The notes: generated from the letters alone by a model not told the origin. Shown: positions 21,434-33,529, counted from the stretch's first letter. The stretch is DNA of 64,000 bases from Caprella mutica (GCA_947561585.1 CANNZV010001043.1:251467-315466), one strand, 5' to 3'. Numbers and translations are program-made.

Positions 21434-24400
21434 ATCGTGGATCGATCAGGAGCACGTCCACGCTAAATAGGAATAGTCTCCTATATATCAATGATCAAAC
21501 AGATGATTTCAACTATTTAATTGATACAGGCGCTAGTGTCAGTGTCATTCCTGTTCGTCAATGTGACAAAAAACACAAAGATCCTAACTTCCAATTACAA
21601 GCAGCTAATGGATCAACGATCATGACCTATGGAGAACGACTACTATTTGTTGATATTGGTTTTCCAGAATTTTTACCCTGGAAATTTACAGTCGCTGATG
21701 TGAAAAATCCTATAATCGGTAATGACTTTCTTCGTCATCATGACATAAGTATTCATCTTAGAAAACAACTTCTGACTCATAACTCTACAAATACTACTGT
21801 TTCTGCTCAACTCACAGAGTGTCCTTCACTATTACCCATATTATGTAACCTGGATTTCCTCCCTAACGAAATTGAAAAATTACTACTTCAATTTCCGGAT
21901 ATAACAAGCGAAGACGCTTCTTCAGCTCCTGTTAAGCATAATTTTGTGCATCGCATAATTACTGAAGGTCCACCTATTGCAACTAGACCAAGACGCCTTA
22001 ATCCTACAGTACAGGAGGCAGCAGAATCAATTATTCAGAAGCACCTCATGGATGGTACGGTAAGACCTAGTTCAAGTCCATGGTCTTCACCAATTCATAT
22101 GGTTCCCAAAAAGGCAAATGACTGGAGATTGGTAGGAGATTACAGATCACTTAATGCTGTAACCAAGAAAAATTCATACCCAATGCGGTATATTAATGAT
22201 TTTTCTGCAAGACTCAATGGGAATAAGGTTTACTCCTGCATTGATCTAAAAGAAGCATTCCATCAAATACCCATATTTGATGAGGACATTGAGAAAACAG
22301 CCCTTTCCACGCCATTCGGGTTGTTCGAATTTACTCGAATGTCATTTGGTTTATGCGGAGCTGCTCAAACTTTCCAAAGTTTCATTGATGAGATTCTGAG
22401 GAACTTAACTGTAAAATCAGAAGGATTTGAAAGAAAAGTAACATTCTTTGCGTACATTGACGATATCTTAGTGGCAAGCAAATCTGAAAAGGAACATTTA
22501 GAAGATTTAGAGGCTCTTTTCGCTGTACTTCACCACAATGGTCTTCGTATCAATTTGAAGAAGTGCACTTTTCTCGCAGAAGAATTTAATTTTCTTGGTC
22601 ATAGAATTACTACAAATGGAACACTTCCTCATCCTAGTAAAGTAGAAGCAATAAGAGATTTTCAGAAGCCCAACACCATCAAAGATCTACGACGCTTCCT
22701 AGGCATGATTAACTTTTATCATACCTACATTTCTAATGCTGCAGAACTTCTTGCTCCTCTCACCTGTATGCTATCTGGAGGACATGAAAAAAATTCTAAA
22801 GCAAAACTTCACTGGAATTCACAGACTGAAAATGCATTCGAAAAGGCGAAGCAATTATTGTCTGACAAAACTATGCTGCATTATCCAGATCCCGATGCAG
22901 AAATTTCAATTGCAACTGACGCTTCTGACCAAGCTGTTGCAGGAGTGCTTCAACAACGTGTTGACGGTCATTTCAAGCCGATCTCATATTTCAGTAGAAA
23001 ACTTGAGCAATCTCAACTAAAATACTCTACTTTCAGTAAGGAATTGTTAGCTGTTTATCTTTCTATCAAATATTTCCGTCACTATATAGAAGGTAAATCA
23101 TTCCATGTTCTAACTGATCATCAACCGCTTCTCAGAGCTATGCATAAGAAAAAACCTCGCGATCTACCCAGAGAAGAAAGATGGTTGGAATATATATCAA
23201 TCTTCACAACCGATATACGGCACATCAAAGGATCTCGCAATGTTGTTGCAGATGCCTTATCACGTCATTATGAGGGTGGAATCAACACATTGGTATCAAA
23301 TCAATATAAACCTACTGAAATGATACCACAATCTAACATCGCAGCTATTTTCTCACACACTGAAGAGGAAAATCTTGCAAATGCTCAAGCTGTAGATACG
23401 GAATTGCATAAAATACTTGATGGCTCTATAAAATGTTCATCTCCTCTCATCAAAGTTGGAGATATTTATTGCAACGTTGCTAATAATAATAACGTCACTC
23501 GCAGATACATTCCAGTCAGTCTCAGATTCAAACTCTTCTCAGATTACCACTGTTTAGGTCATCCTGGTATTCGAGCAACAAGGAAATATTTAACTGGAAA
23601 ATATTTCTGGCCTTCAATGAATAAAGATATAACCAAATGGACAAGAACATGCATTAGCTGTCAAAGAGCTAAGGTAGTTCGTCACAACTCAGCAGCTGTT
23701 CAGAAAATTCCTCCAGCATCATCTAAATTCAGTGAGATTCATCTGGATATCGTAGGTCCACTTCCTGTTAATAAAAACAACAGATATCTTCTTACCATTA
23801 TCGATAGATTTTCTAGATGGCCTGAAGTTATTCCTATACCTGACATAACAGCAGAAACAGTTGCTCATCATTTTCTAATTAATTGGGTCGCACGATACGG
23901 TGTACCAAAATCAGTTACCACGGACCGTGGAGCTCAATTTGAAAGCCATCTTTGGAAAGAACTTATAAAAACGCTTGGATCTATGAAAATCAGAACAACT
24001 GCTTATCACCCTCAATCTAACGGGTTAATCGAAAGATTTCATAGAAGATTAAAGGATGCTATTAGAGCTCATGTAGATGATGATGCTCAACATTGGATTG
24101 ATAAACTTCCATTTATTCTTTTATCTATCCGTACTTCTCTCAGAGAAGATATTCCTTTTTCTCCCTCTGATACTCTCTTTGGTACTTCACTAACTCTTCC
24201 ATCTGATATTTTATCCACAGATAACAAGAATTACGAATATAACGCTTCTTCTTATACGAAACAATTAACTTCATTCATGAAATGCATTCCAGCTGCTACA
24301 ACACGTAATTTCAGTTCTAAACCTCGTGTCAATAGATCACTTAGGCACACTACTCATGTATTTATTAGAAATGATGCTAAACATGGTTTGCAACAAAACT

Positions 24401-24720
24401 ACAAGGGTCCATACCGTGTAATTAGTCGCACAGATAAGTATTTCACAGTAGATCTACCGCGAGGACCTGACCAAATCTCAATTGACAGACTGAAACCGGC
24501 CTATTTGGCAGATGAACTTCTTATTACTCCTCAACCTACTCCCACACCTCTGATATTCATAGCGAATGAAACTATTCCAGCAGAAACTAATAATCATAAT
24601 GCTATTAACCATGAACCTTTGCCAGCTATTGTAAATGATGAACCTCCCAATGAATTCAGCACACGTTCTGGACGTAGAATTCATACACCTTCTTACCTTG
24701 ATGATTATGTTAGATTCTAA
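21409..24720 (+). CDS. pol: gypsy pol: protease, RT, RNase H, integrase
   Basis: The frame is -1 to gag and open from 21409; the first ATG is at 21622, downstream of the protease active site, so entry must be by frameshift. Order: protease DTGA at 21523-21534; RT with [11 protein letters not shown] and catalytic YIDD at 22453-22464; RNase H with [11 protein letters not shown] near 22915 and TDHQPLL near 23116; integrase with an H2C2 finger (H-X-L-G-H then CISCQRAK, 23550-23670), the LDIVGP, DRGAQF and [11 protein letters not shown] blocks of the D-D-E core, and a GPY/F-type tail K-G-P-Y-R-V. No stop or frame break. PR-RT-RH-IN order places it in Ty3/gypsy. Confidence 0.95.
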   Translation, partial: AIQPGKLLNRGSIRSTSTLNRNSLLYINDQTDDFNYLIDTGASVSVIPVRQCDKKHKDPNFQLQAANGSTIMTYGERLLFVDIGFPEFLPWKFTVADVKNPIIGNDFLRHHDISIHLRKQLLTHNSTNTTVSAQLTECPSLLPILCNLDFLPNEIEKLLLQFPDITSEDASSAPVKHNFVHRIITEGPPIATRPRRLNPTVQEAAESIIQKHLMDGTVRPSSSPWSSPIHMVPKKANDWRLVGDYRSLNAVTKKNSYPMRYINDFSARLNGNKVYSCIDLKEAFHQIPIFDEDIEKTALSTPFGLFEFTRMSFGLCGAAQTFQSFIDEILRNLTVKSEGFERKVTFFAYIDDILVASKSEKEHLEDLEALFAVLHHNGLRINLKKCTFLAEEFNFLGHRITTNGTLPHPSKVEAIRDFQKPNTIKDLRRFLGMINFYHTYISNAAELLAPLTCMLSGGHEKNSKAKLHWNSQTENAFEKAKQLLSDKTMLHYPDPDAEISIATDASDQAVAGVLQQRVDGHFKPISYFSRKLEQSQLKYSTFSKELLAVYLSIKYFRHYIEGKSFHVLTDHQPLLRAMHKKKPRDLPREERWLEYISIFTTDIRHIKGSRNVVADALSRHYEGGINTLVSNQYKPTEMIPQSNIAAIFSHTEEENLANAQAVDTELHKILDGSIKCSSPLIKVGDIYCNVANNNNVTRRYIPVSLRFKLFSDYHCLGHPGIRATRKYLTGKYFWPSMNKDITKWTRTCISCQRAKVVRHNSAAVQKIPPASSKFSEIHLDIVGPLPVNKNNRYLLTIIDRFSRWPEVIPIPDITAETVAHHFLINWVARYGVPKSVTTDRGAQFESHLWKELIKTLGSMKIRTTAYHPQSNGLIERFHRRLKDAIRAHVDDDAQHWIDKLPFILLSIRTSLREDIPFSPSDTLFGTSLTLPSDILSTDNKNYEYNASSYTKQLTSFMKCIPAATTRNFSSKPRVNRSLRHTTHVFIRNDAKHGLQQNYKGPYRVISRTDKYFTVDLPRGPDQISIDRLKPAYLADELLITPQPTPTPLIFIANETIPAETNNHNAINHEPLPAIVNDEPPNEFSTRSGRRIHTPSYLDDYVRF
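21421..21462 (+). promoter_or_regulatory. -1 ribosomal frameshift signal between gag and pol
   Basis: The heptamer GGGAAAC (21421-21427) lies in the gag frame as G GGA AAC, the canonical X XXY YYZ pattern, and the gag stop follows 3 nt later. After an 8-nt spacer comes a stem CGTGGA (21436-21441) pairing with TCCACG (21457-21462) around a 15-nt loop. A -1 slip at this site enters the pol frame, which is open from 21409. Site and pairing are read directly; frameshifting itself is inferred. Confidence 0.8.
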
Positions 24721-25350
24721 TTATCGTAGATTGCATGGTAGTATTTCTTTAGTGTAAAAAGTATGATAAAGTTTCTTTAACTTCGCCACCTCTCCAATTA
24801 GGCTAAGGAATCTTTTACAACATTTCCAACACCAATTGAATTATAAGTTCTCGTCAATTGAACAAATTATTTATGCTAATTCACTGTCTCAGACTTTTAC
24901 AAAGTCTCAAACCCTCGATGTGAATTAAACAACGCATGATTTTCAAATACAGTTTTCCTATCGTCTTATCATCGGATTAAATATATGGATAAAATTTCAC
25001 TAACAGACTTCTTTTGTCTATAACCTACAAGTGAAATTTTTGTAATTCCTCGCATTCGAATATGATAACGATAATAAAACCTATGTTTATTTTATGTTTC
25101 TTTACTCATTCATTCTTCTTTTCTAGCTCGTGATACGACTAAATCTCATGACTCTTATTGTATTCTCATACACAAATCTACAAAGAGTGATTTTAGCCTA
25201 TCTATGTAATTGGAATTTCTCCTTTATATTCTTAACAAGTTTTTCATTGCTAGTAATGCATTGCATATTTCATCAATGCGTATTTGGATTCTTCATCCAC
25301 ACTCTTAGTCTTTTTACAGACCTCTTCAGGTCTTCTGGAGGAGGGGCAGT
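24721..25350 (+). other. gypsy 3' untranslated region with polypurine tract
   Basis: No env-like ORF. It ends in GGAGGAGGGGCAG, the polypurine tract priming plus-strand synthesis, directly before the right LTR. Confidence 0.75.
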
Positions 25351-26957
25351 TGTAGTGACTCACGTCATACATTCTTATATATAATCCTTAAATATAAAAT
25401 ACTAATCATAATTCTCCTTATCTTTATTTTATTAATTATCTTATTTTAACAGCATGCTCTTCCTTAAGGTTAACTTAATTCTATTTAATAATAAATAGAA
25501 TTTCCTTCTTAATTGTAATACAAATAATCTTATTTTCAAACAACCATCGTCACACGCACACCTTATATTTGTTACCGATAGTACCAACCCTCGCGAAGCT
25601 AGAAAGTTTGTAAACAATGTATCCACTAGGCCTAAGAAAACAAAGCCCTCTTTGGAATATTCTGCGCCAACTGTCAGTATAGACGCTGAACTAGTTAAAT
25701 AAACACCTGTGTATAGTTCTTAAACTTTGTGATTCGTAATTTCATAGACACATATCATTTGATATACTTATAGTCTATTCTCATTGAGAATTCCTTCTTT
25801 ACATTTGTGATAACATATTCTTGCTTTACAGACCTAGGAAACTTATTAATTGTTAGTAAAATACTAGCTTGGTTATACAAACTTATGCCCAATATATACC
25901 TACCCTCTTGACGCTCATCTATGAACACTGAACATCGTTGCTACTTCTTCAGCACAATATCTTCAGTTTCATCATCCCCAATAATTGGGTACAGTATAAA
26001 TATATAATTTCATCTTTCTTTATATACAGCTTATTATATTATCTGTCATAATATAATGAATATTTACTATTCTATAATTCTTATCTTACTTACCATATCA
26101 TTGAATGCAAATATTTAAATAACAAGTATACTAAATATGGCAGTGCCTTAAATAATAGTAATGTATTCAATATATGTAATATTAGTTATTATCAGTACTA
26201 GATATTATGTGTACATAATATACGCGTAGCGTAAAGCTTGCTCAGTACGCTTTCTATGAGTGACGCTATCAAAGAAAACGATAAGCCTCAAAGCCTTAAG
26301 GGGTACTGCCTCAGATATTAAATCTCACCAACCTTATCGGTAGTAAGCAATTTTCTTTTTAACTGACTAAGTTCTTATAATCTCATTTATTTTAATATTC
26401 TAAATAACTCACTACTATTTTATTTGAGTAACTTTTGGTGATTACTAGACAATTGTTTAGTAAACAATTTATTTATTTAAAGTAACGTAATCTAACCAGA
26501 GGAGTGAAAATAATATACAAATGCAAATATTGATATCCTTCATGATTTGCAGGAATTAGTCTACGCAACTAGTACTACGCCGCAATTACTACTACACAAC
26601 TCAGTGGTAATCATTCTCAGTCACAGGTTCGACTGATATATCAGCTATCAAGCGCATATCCTTCTCCTCAACGTGGTAAAGTAGAGGATACCCCAAGCTT
26701 TGGCAACGCAAGCACCAACGCTAGCACACTCGTCTTCGCAACCTACCTCACTCAAGACGAGCTCTGAATTCTCACTCATTACTCTCAAAGTTATGTTATT
26801 GATATTTAAGTAAATTATTACTAACAATTAAACATTTTATTTTCATGCAGAAGTCATTTATTTAGAGCCAAAGAAAAGTATTGAAATATCATTATAATTA
26901 AAGTAAAGGAAAAAGAAAATATAATAAAAATAAGTATCATCTAAACGAGTTACAAAA
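25351..26957 (+). repeat. Right LTR of gypsy element
   Basis: 1607 bp, same length and, wherever compared, the same sequence as the left LTR. Followed by CTAT target duplication. Confidence 0.93.
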
Positions 26958-27453
26958 CTATATAGAGAAATTTGTAGGTACTGAAAATATAGAACTCAAT
27001 AATACTATAATGCAGAATCACGGTGTCTATTTCGGACGTTGGGTAGCGATTACGAGCGAGCAGAAATTAGTATAAAATGGTTGAATATGATATCATATTT
27101 GGACCAAATACATACCTAAATTACATAACTAGCGCTATTTCTCAATAAAATTATAATCACACTAAAATTACTTTAGTTTCTCCTTAAAGTATTTTCTATG
27201 AAATATCTTATAAAGAAAACTAATTTCAGCATATACTCTTGTAAAATGTTTGTCTATGTATCATACGTTTTGTAACGATTACGGGACGAAACGAGTTAGA
27301 TATGATATCATTTAGACCATATATCGACTATTTGTATAACTAAATTACATAAATAGGAATATTTCTCAACAAAACAACTCCGTTCCGCCGTTCCGGTAAT
27401 TCATGCTCCGTTCCGGTAATTCATGTCCCGTTCCGGTAATTGTATGAACCGTG

Positions 27454-27597
27454 AGGTAGGTACCAAAAAAAAAATTGATATTAAACAACTTGGAGATACT
27501 TAGAGATATTTCTAAATGAATATTACTATATTATAGTCAAACAGCGCTTTTATAACGAAAATCACAACTTATTCTTATTACAAATTGTACATAATAC
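27454..27597. other. Short spacer between FB6 and copia element
   Basis: AT-rich, no feature except the copia target copy AATAC at 27593-27597. Confidence 0.5.
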
Positions 27598-27858
27598 TAT
27601 TAAAATGTCACATTGATTAGTAATTTAAGTCTTTTATGAGTTAATTATTTTTAGAAGTATTCCCTAATAAAGTTTTCTTTTATCGTTTTCTTTGTAGTAG
27701 GTTGTGTACTCATTTGCTAGTTTTCTTACTATGGTTAGTTGCTGTCCACATTCTGTTAAGATAACATGCCATATCTTTGTGTTCAAATAAACTGATTAAT
27801 TGTTGTACCTACTCAATTACCGCACACACACAGTTTTCACCGATTGGTAATTTCATTA
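27598..27858 (+). repeat. Left LTR of copia element
   Basis: 261 bp, TATTAAAATGTCAC to GGTAATTTCATTA. Differs from the right LTR at three places (TAATTTAAG/TATTTTAAG, TTTGCTAG/TTTGATAG, CCATATC/CCATGTC). Confidence 0.92.
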
Positions 27859-27979
27859 GGTTATGGGCCCAGATTACGGTCAGACCATATATCATTGAAA
27901 ATATTATCGACGGCTTTGCATTGACTAGTTTTTGTCTCTGTGTCTGTGTGTGCGGTTGATAGCTACACTGAAGAATACG

Positions 27980-29086
27980 ATGGAGAAAAACAACCTAGTA
28001 CCCCTCAACGAGAACAATTTTCCCACGTGGAAGTTGCAGATGAAAATGCATCTGATGGCTAATGAGGTATTTGGCATTGTGGACGGAAGTGAAGAACTGC
28101 CTGCGAAAACATCGACTACTTACGGAAAGTTTAAGAGTCGCCGTGATAAGGATTTGTGTACAATCATACTTGCGATTGAACCTAGATTATTGTATCTAGT
28201 TGGGGATGATCCAACTGATCCTGCAGCCGTTTGGATTAAGCTTATGAGTATATTTCAGAAGAAAACATGGGCAAATAAATTGAGGTTGCGCAAGAAGTTG
28301 TTTTCAATGAAGCTGGAGCATAACACAAGCATGCAACAACATCTGAGAAACTACATGGAACTATTCAGTGAGTTAGCTGTTGTTGGTAGTCCTATGGACG
28401 AAGAAGATAAGGTTCTGTGCATACTGTCTTCACTTTCTGAAAGTTACTCTACCTTTGTAACGGCATTGGAAGCTAATGAACATGTGCCGTCATGGGATAG
28501 TATTACGGAACGATTACTTCACGTTGAAATGAAACTGAATGAGAAATAAGAGATAAGTGGTAACTCTTCGGCATTATTTTCGAGCAATAACAAACAAAAT
28601 TACTTGTCTAATCATAGCAACGTGAAGAAGATTAAATGCTATGAGTGCAGCAAGCTGGGACACATCAAGAGAAACTGCAGAGTGTTTATCGAAAAACAGA
28701 GGCGTGATAATACGTATAATGATACTAATTATGTTGCTGAGCAAGATAATACAAAACACGTTACTTTTTACGCTACAGCTTTTTCTGGTGTTTGCGAGTC
28801 GAATAATTGGATATATGACTCTGGTGCTACTCAACATATGTGTTACAATTCTGATAGTTTTGAAAATCTCACTCCACTGAAAGAGTACATCAGAATAAAA
28901 ATAGGCGATGGCCGTTTTCTTCAAGCAAAAAGTGAAGGTAGTGTTATTCTAGAACCGCGTTTGCCTAACAATATAGTGCGTTGGTGCGTTCTAGAAAAGG
29001 TTCTATATGTGCCAGACTTGAGCTGTAATTTACTAAGTGTAGGTAAAATAAATGAATTTGGTCGAAAAAACTAAGTTCAGTGAAAC
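27980..29086 (+). pseudogene. copia gag and protease, interrupted by a stop
   Basis: ATG at 27980. Residues 1-190 are the UBN2/Gag capsid region (N-F-P-T-W-K-L-Q-M near the start). An in-frame TAA at 28547-28549 interrupts the frame, which then continues unchanged through a zinc knuckle CYECSKLGHIKRNC (about 28636-28677) and the protease site W-I-Y-D-S-G-A-T near 28808. It is cut at 29087 by the mariner insertion. The single stop and otherwise clean frame suggest a fairly young lesion. Confidence 0.88.
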
Positions 29087-29088
29087 TA

Positions 29089-30385
29089 CAGGGTGGGGCG
29101 TAAGTTTGGAAGCAATTTTTCAAACATTAATATAATTCTTAAAAATAAGTTCCTAAGTAGGTGATAGGGTTTGAACTATAGTACAGACACTACATTATGA
29201 CGTGGCAGTGTTATTTTTTACAAAAATTTAGTCAATTCAAAAATGTCAGACAAAAGAGAAGCCATTATTGCTCTACACCGTGCCGGGAAGTCAGATTCCG
29301 TCATTTCAAAGACTCTCTCAATAGCGAGATCGACTGTTTGGAAGTGTGTGAAGCGTTTTAATGAGAGAGGAGACTTGACTGATCGTCCAAGAAGTGGTAG
29401 ACCACGCTCACAACGCACCAAACAACTGATAAAATGTGCCCGAGAGAAGATCAGGAGGAACCCGAAAAGGTCAATATGATTGTTAGCCAAAACAGCTAAT
29501 GAGCGTCCCAGAACAATGAGAAGAGTTGTCAAAGAAGACCTAAAGATGTCCTCTTTCACCCTCCAAAAGAGACAGACTCTGTCAGAAGCTGTAAAGAAAA
29601 AGAGATTGGAGAGAAGCAAAGCACTTCTGAGTGAATTGAAGTCTGGCACGGCTGGTGAAATTGTTTGGTCTGACGAAACAAATTTCACAGTGGAAATGAC
29701 TCACAACCGGAGGAATGACAGAATAATTGGTAAAAGTGCAAAAGACATCCCATACAACCAAAAAACTGTCCACAGAACCATGAAACCTGCTTCAGTAATG
29801 GTCTGGGCCGCCGTTTCAGAAACTTGGAGATCTCCTTTAATTTTTGTGGAACATGGCGCCAAAATCAATGCTAAATGTTATATTGAGAATATTTTGACGC
29901 CAATGTTGGAGTCAGCTAAGGATCACTTCGGTAATGACACTCTATGGACATTTCAGCAAGACGGCGCGACTTCACATACTGCAAATGTCACTCAAAACTG
30001 GTGACATGACCATCTTCCACGGTTTTGGTCCAAGGAAATGTGGCCTCCCTGCTTCCCAGATGTTAATCCTATGGACTTTTCGGTATGGTCCATTCTTGAA
30101 TCAAAGGCCTGTGGTAAATTCCATCGCAGTGTGGATGATTTAAAGCGTTCGCTCCAGAGATCTTGGAAGGAAATTTCACAAGAATAGTTGCGTGCCGCAG
30201 TAGAAGGAGTTCGGAGGAGATTTGAGGCTATTATTAAAAACAAGGGGGGACATTTTGAATAAATTTATGATTTTTGAATTCTTAAAACCCTTATGTAATA
30301 ATACATAACTGTAAATTATTAAATATATTTTTCGTTGGATTATAATATGCACTTTCATTTGCTTCCAAACTTACGCCCCACCCTG
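29089..30385 (+). mobile_element. Tc1/mariner-type transposon (1297 bp), inside copia
   Basis: Inverted ends identical for the first 27 bp, starting CAGGGTGGGGCGTAAGTTTG, flanked by TA on both sides (29087-29088 and 30386-30387). It carries a transposase frame on the plus strand broken by stops. It interrupts copia just after the protease region; copia sequence resumes at 30388. Confidence 0.95.
29243..30262 (+). pseudogene. mariner-like transposase, three in-frame stops
   Basis: One frame throughout with stops at 29477-29479 (TGA), 30002-30004 (TGA) and 30185-30187 (TAG), ending at TAA 30260-30262, about 340 codons, the usual size. The N-terminal helix-turn-helix region has S-V-I-S-K-T-L-S and the GRPRSQRT linker. 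Catalytic residues: first D in WSDETNF, second in FQQDGATSHTAN, third in the F-P-D-V-N-P-M-D block. Counting 37 residues between the second and third D fits the DD37D (maT-like) group. No frameshift, so inactivation was by point mutation only. Confidence 0.85.
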
Positions 30386-30387
30386 TA

Positions 30388-30773
30388 CTTGTGAGGTTTA
30401 TGAACATAACAATACTTTGCTTGCTGTGGGTAACAAGATTGGTAAGCTGTATTATTTAAACTGCACATCATCTAGTATAAATCAAGCTAATATAACTGGA
30501 GACGTTGATTGTGATGCGAAATTATGGCATCAACGTTTTTGTCATTTGGGTTATGATAACTTGAAAAAACTCATAAGCAAGAATATGGTTTCTGGAATTG
30601 ATTGCAATTCGCTATTTGAGAAACCATTTTGTTCTGACTGCTGCAATGGTAAAAATCACAAGCAATCATTCCCTACATTTGACAGTGAGAAACGTATGAT
30701 GAAACCCTTGGAACTTATTCACTCGGATATTTGTGGTAAGATCACTCCAGATTCTTTAGGAGGAGCAAGATAG
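30388..30773 (+). pseudogene. copia pol fragment: pre-integrase and HHCC finger
   Basis: Continues the copia polyprotein after the mariner. Contains LWHQRFCHLGYDNL (first H-H of the finger) and C-S-D-C-C-N-G-K (second half), then the start of the integrase core H-S-D-I-C-G. It is ended by the 601-bp insertion. Confidence 0.88.
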
Positions 30774-30777
30774 TTAA

Positions 30778-31378
30778 AGGTCCCCTCCAAGCGAATATTT
30801 TTATTGCCTTATTCAACGAGGCTAATGTTTCTTGTCATTTTGCTGCAAACCGCATTGAATTTGGTAGAATATATTTAATTCTTTATGCTTTTAAAGATTT
30901 TTAAAATCAAAACTCGACAAAACCTATTTTACTTCCGACTTACTAATTTAAGAAATTTTCAGCCTGAAGAAAAAGAATGTACACCATTTGTTTTGATTGT
31001 CAACTAGGTATTAGTTTTAATAAATCCATTTAATATCCGTGTAAAGGTATACAATTGAATGAACTTATAATAGAAACGTTTATATACTTTAAGAAACAAT
31101 TACTATCTAAAATAATTTAAATAAAGGCCGAAAACGCATGGTTTGTTTATAAAATTCAAATTTGTAATCAAAACAAAGAGTGTACAATCTTCTTCTTGAG
31201 CATCAGATTAGTGATTCACTCAATTGTTGCTCACAGAGTATTAAAAAACTTTAAAAACTAATTATAAAATATATACTGAACCGAATTGTATGCAGTTTGC
31301 AGAATAATGATCGTATACCTTAGTTCTATAATATTATGTTATAAACTCATTTTTTTTCCCGGAGCCTGGAGAGGACCT
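30778..31378. mobile_element. 601-bp non-coding element with AGGTCC ends, TTAA-flanked
   Basis: Starts AGGTCCCCTCCAAGC and ends with the complement of AGGTCCTCTCCAGGC. TTAA stands on both sides (30774-30777 and 31379-31382), as left by TTAA-specific transposases such as piggyBac. It lies within the copia integrase core, which resumes in frame at ACTTTCATAGATGAG. A second copy, inverted, is at 41210-41801, and a diverged partial one starts at 44620. No ORF of note. Confidence 0.8.
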
Positions 31379-32227
31379 TTAACTTTCATAGATGAGGCTA
31401 CTAAATTCACTTGGATCTATTTCCTATCAACGAAAGGGGATTGCTTTGAGAAATTCAAAGAATGGAAATTGTTGGTGGAAAAACAGTTTGATGCTAATAT
31501 CAAAGTTATTCGCACCGACAATGGTGGGGAATATGTGTCTAATTCATTTGAAGACTTCCTTAAAAGTGCAGGAATAAAACATGAAAAAACTGTACCCAAG
31601 ACTCCGGAACAAAATGCAGTCGCTGAGAGAATGAACAGAACTCTGGTTGAGACTGTTCGATGTATGTTGTCGGACGCGACTCTTCCGAAGCAGTATTGGG
31701 CTGAAGCTTTAGCCACAGCAACTTATATCAAGAACAGAAGTCCAGCAAGCAGTCTTTCTAACGTAACCCCTTATGAGGCTTTATATGGAATTAAACCCTC
31801 CGTAAGGCATTTTAGGGTGTTTGGTTCTGTATGTTATTCTCATGTCCCTAAAAATGAAAGGCGTAAATTTGATTTCAAATCTACTAAATGTGTATTCGTA
31901 GGTTATTCCTCAGATAGTAAAGCTTATAGGGTTTATGATTTGGAGAAACGAAAGACTATTTTGAGTAGAAATGTTATTTTTAATGAGTCTGATAGCCGAG
32001 AATAGTCACTGTCGATCCCATTGTTCAGTCTCAGGATATTGATAGCAGTATTTCTGATGAACTGGCAGACTCGAACCCCCGACGATCTCTTAGAGTGAAA
32101 CGCTCTCCTGATCGTTACGGTGAATGGGTACATAGTTCTGAAACTTGTTTCGAACCAAAGACTGTACAACAGGCATTAAACTCTTCAGATTCACAATTTT
32201 GGAAGGAAGCGATGGGTAGGGAAATGC
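31379..32227 (+). pseudogene. copia pol fragment: integrase core
   Basis: L-T-F-I-D-E then R-T-D-N-G-G-E-Y (second catalytic Asp) and P-E-Q-N-A-V-A-E-R-M-N-R (catalytic Glu) show the D-D-E integrase core, followed by the G-Y-S-S-D-S-K-A-Y-R block. A one-base shift near 32003 moves the frame; the linker up to W-K-E-A-M continues in the new frame until the foldback insertion at 32228. Confidence 0.88.
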
Positions 32228-32744
32228 GGGTGTAGGTCATAAGCCCCCCCGGTCAAGAGCCCCCCCGGTCATAAGCCCCCCCGGTCAAGAGCCCCCCGGT
32301 CATGTGCCCCCCTAGGTCATAAGCCCCCCCGGTCAAGAGCCCCCCCGGTCGTGAGCCCCCCCGGTCACGAGCCCCCCTGTTTTTAAATCCTTATTTACCT
32401 ATATTATTTAATCCTTATTGACACTTTTGTAGTTCATTACTGATTAGACATAAAATATATGTATATAGGGGGGCGTGCCGCCCCCCAACCCCCCCTGCCA
32501 GGTCATTAAACAATCATGAAATGTGCAGTACAACAATCTAGCGGATACAACAAACTACATTAGCAACTCTCAGTTATTTCTATCTAAGTAGTTCTTCATT
32601 TGTTTAACTAGGTAAATAAGGATTAAAAAACATGGAGGGGGGGCTCGTGACCGGGGGGGCTTATGACCTAGGGGGGCTCATGACCGGGGGGGCTCGTGAC
32701 CGGGGGGGGGGGCTCATGACCGGGGGGGCTCTTGACCGTACCCC
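32228..32744. mobile_element. FB3: 517-bp foldback-like element in copia, 9-bp target duplication
   Basis: Arms are short tandem repeats of about 15-16 bp (GGTCATAAGCCCCCCC, GGTCAAGAGCCCCCCC, GGTCATGAGCCCCCCC), on the left as given and on the right as complements. Ends are GGGTGTAGGTCATAAG and, complemented, GGGGTACGGTCAAGAG. Perfect 9-bp repeats GGGAAATGC flank it (32219-32227 and 32745-32753). Removing the element and one repeat leaves the copia frame continuous, which confirms the boundaries. The interior (about 32380-32620) recurs at 38440-38690 and in part elsewhere. Non-coding. Confidence 0.92.
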
Positions 32745-33529
32745 GGGAAATGCAATCTATTGAATATAATAATGTATGGACTCTGTCAGAACTCCCAAGT
32801 AATGTTAAGCCTATAAATTGTAAATGGGTATTCAAACGTAAAATCGATGCTGATGGTAATTTGGGTACTTATAAAGCTAGGCTTGTTGCGCAGGGTTATT
32901 CACAGATTGAAGGCATTGATTACGATGAAACTTTTGCGCCAGTTGTTAGGTTCGAATCTGTTCGCGTTTTATTGTCATTGGCTACTGGAAGTGATTTGAA
33001 ACTACATCAAATGGATGTATCTAACGCATTTTTAAATGGCGAATTAGAGGAAGATATTTTTCTATGTCAACCACCAGGTTTTTCAATTAAGGGCAAAGAA
33101 CATTATTTTTGTAAACTTAATAAGAGTTTGTATGGGCTAAAACAAAGTCCAAGGTGTTGGAATAATTCTTTAGATAGCTGCTTGAAAAATCAAGGGTTTA
33201 TCCAGTCTTCTAGTGACTCTTGTATCTATGTACGAGGTACATTCGATGATATTTGTGTAATGGCCGTTTATGTTGATGATATAATTATAGCATGTAAATC
33301 TGATTCAGAGGTAGAGAAACTCAAATCATGCTTATCAGAGAGGTTTCAGATGAAGGATTTAGGACTACTGAGTTATTTCTTAGGTGTTAGGATTGTTCAA
33401 AATTTAGATAATTGCTCTATTTTCGTTAATCAATCTGTATATGTAGAGTCAAAGTTGAAGAAGTTTGATTTTGATAAATCTAAGCCTGTAAAGAATCCTG
33501 TTGATATTTCTTTTGTATGTAGGAATGAG
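32745..33529 (+). pseudogene. copia pol fragment: reverse transcriptase
   Basis: RT motifs in order: N-C-K-W-V-F-K-R-K, Y-K-A-R-L-V-A-Q-G-Y, F-A-P-V-V-R, QMDVSNAFLNGEL (first catalytic Asp), S-L-Y-G-L-K-Q-S-P-R-C-W, and YVDD encoded at 33269-33280. Open until an inserted inverted duplication at 33530 changes frame. Confidence 0.92.

Larger units (their letters stand above)
18537..26957 (+). mobile_element. Complete Ty3/gypsy LTR retrotransposon (8421 bp)
   Basis: LTRs of 1607 bp at both ends with a constant offset of 6814 bp; every block compared by eye was identical. Target duplication CTAT (18533-18536 and 26958-26961). Primer-binding site TGGTGACCCCGG follows the left LTR at 20145. gag (20453-21433) and pol (21409-24720) are intact, and a purine-rich tract GGAGGAGGGGCAG precedes the right LTR (25337-25350). 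No envelope gene is seen in the 630 bp between pol and the LTR. The element sits inside FB6. Identical LTRs and intact ORFs point to a recent insertion that may still be mobile. Confidence 0.95.
17914..27453. mobile_element. FB6: inverted-repeat element (about 1.1 kb) split by a gypsy insertion
   Basis: Arms 17914-18410 and 26969-27453 are inverted copies almost free of differences (for example TTCTGCTCGCTCGTAATCGC against the complement at about 27045-27065). The outer end of each arm is a short tandem array of about 20 bp with ATGAATTACCGGAACGG (four units left, three right). Without the gypsy element it would be about 1.1 kb, almost all arm with about 125 bp of loop. AGGTAGG occurs next to the right end (27454-27460) and 5 bp outside the left end (17902-17908), a possible decayed target duplication. 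No coding capacity. Confidence 0.8.

Noticed and set aside
29218..29688. 156-codon minus-strand frame
   Set aside because: Antisense shadow of the mariner transposase.
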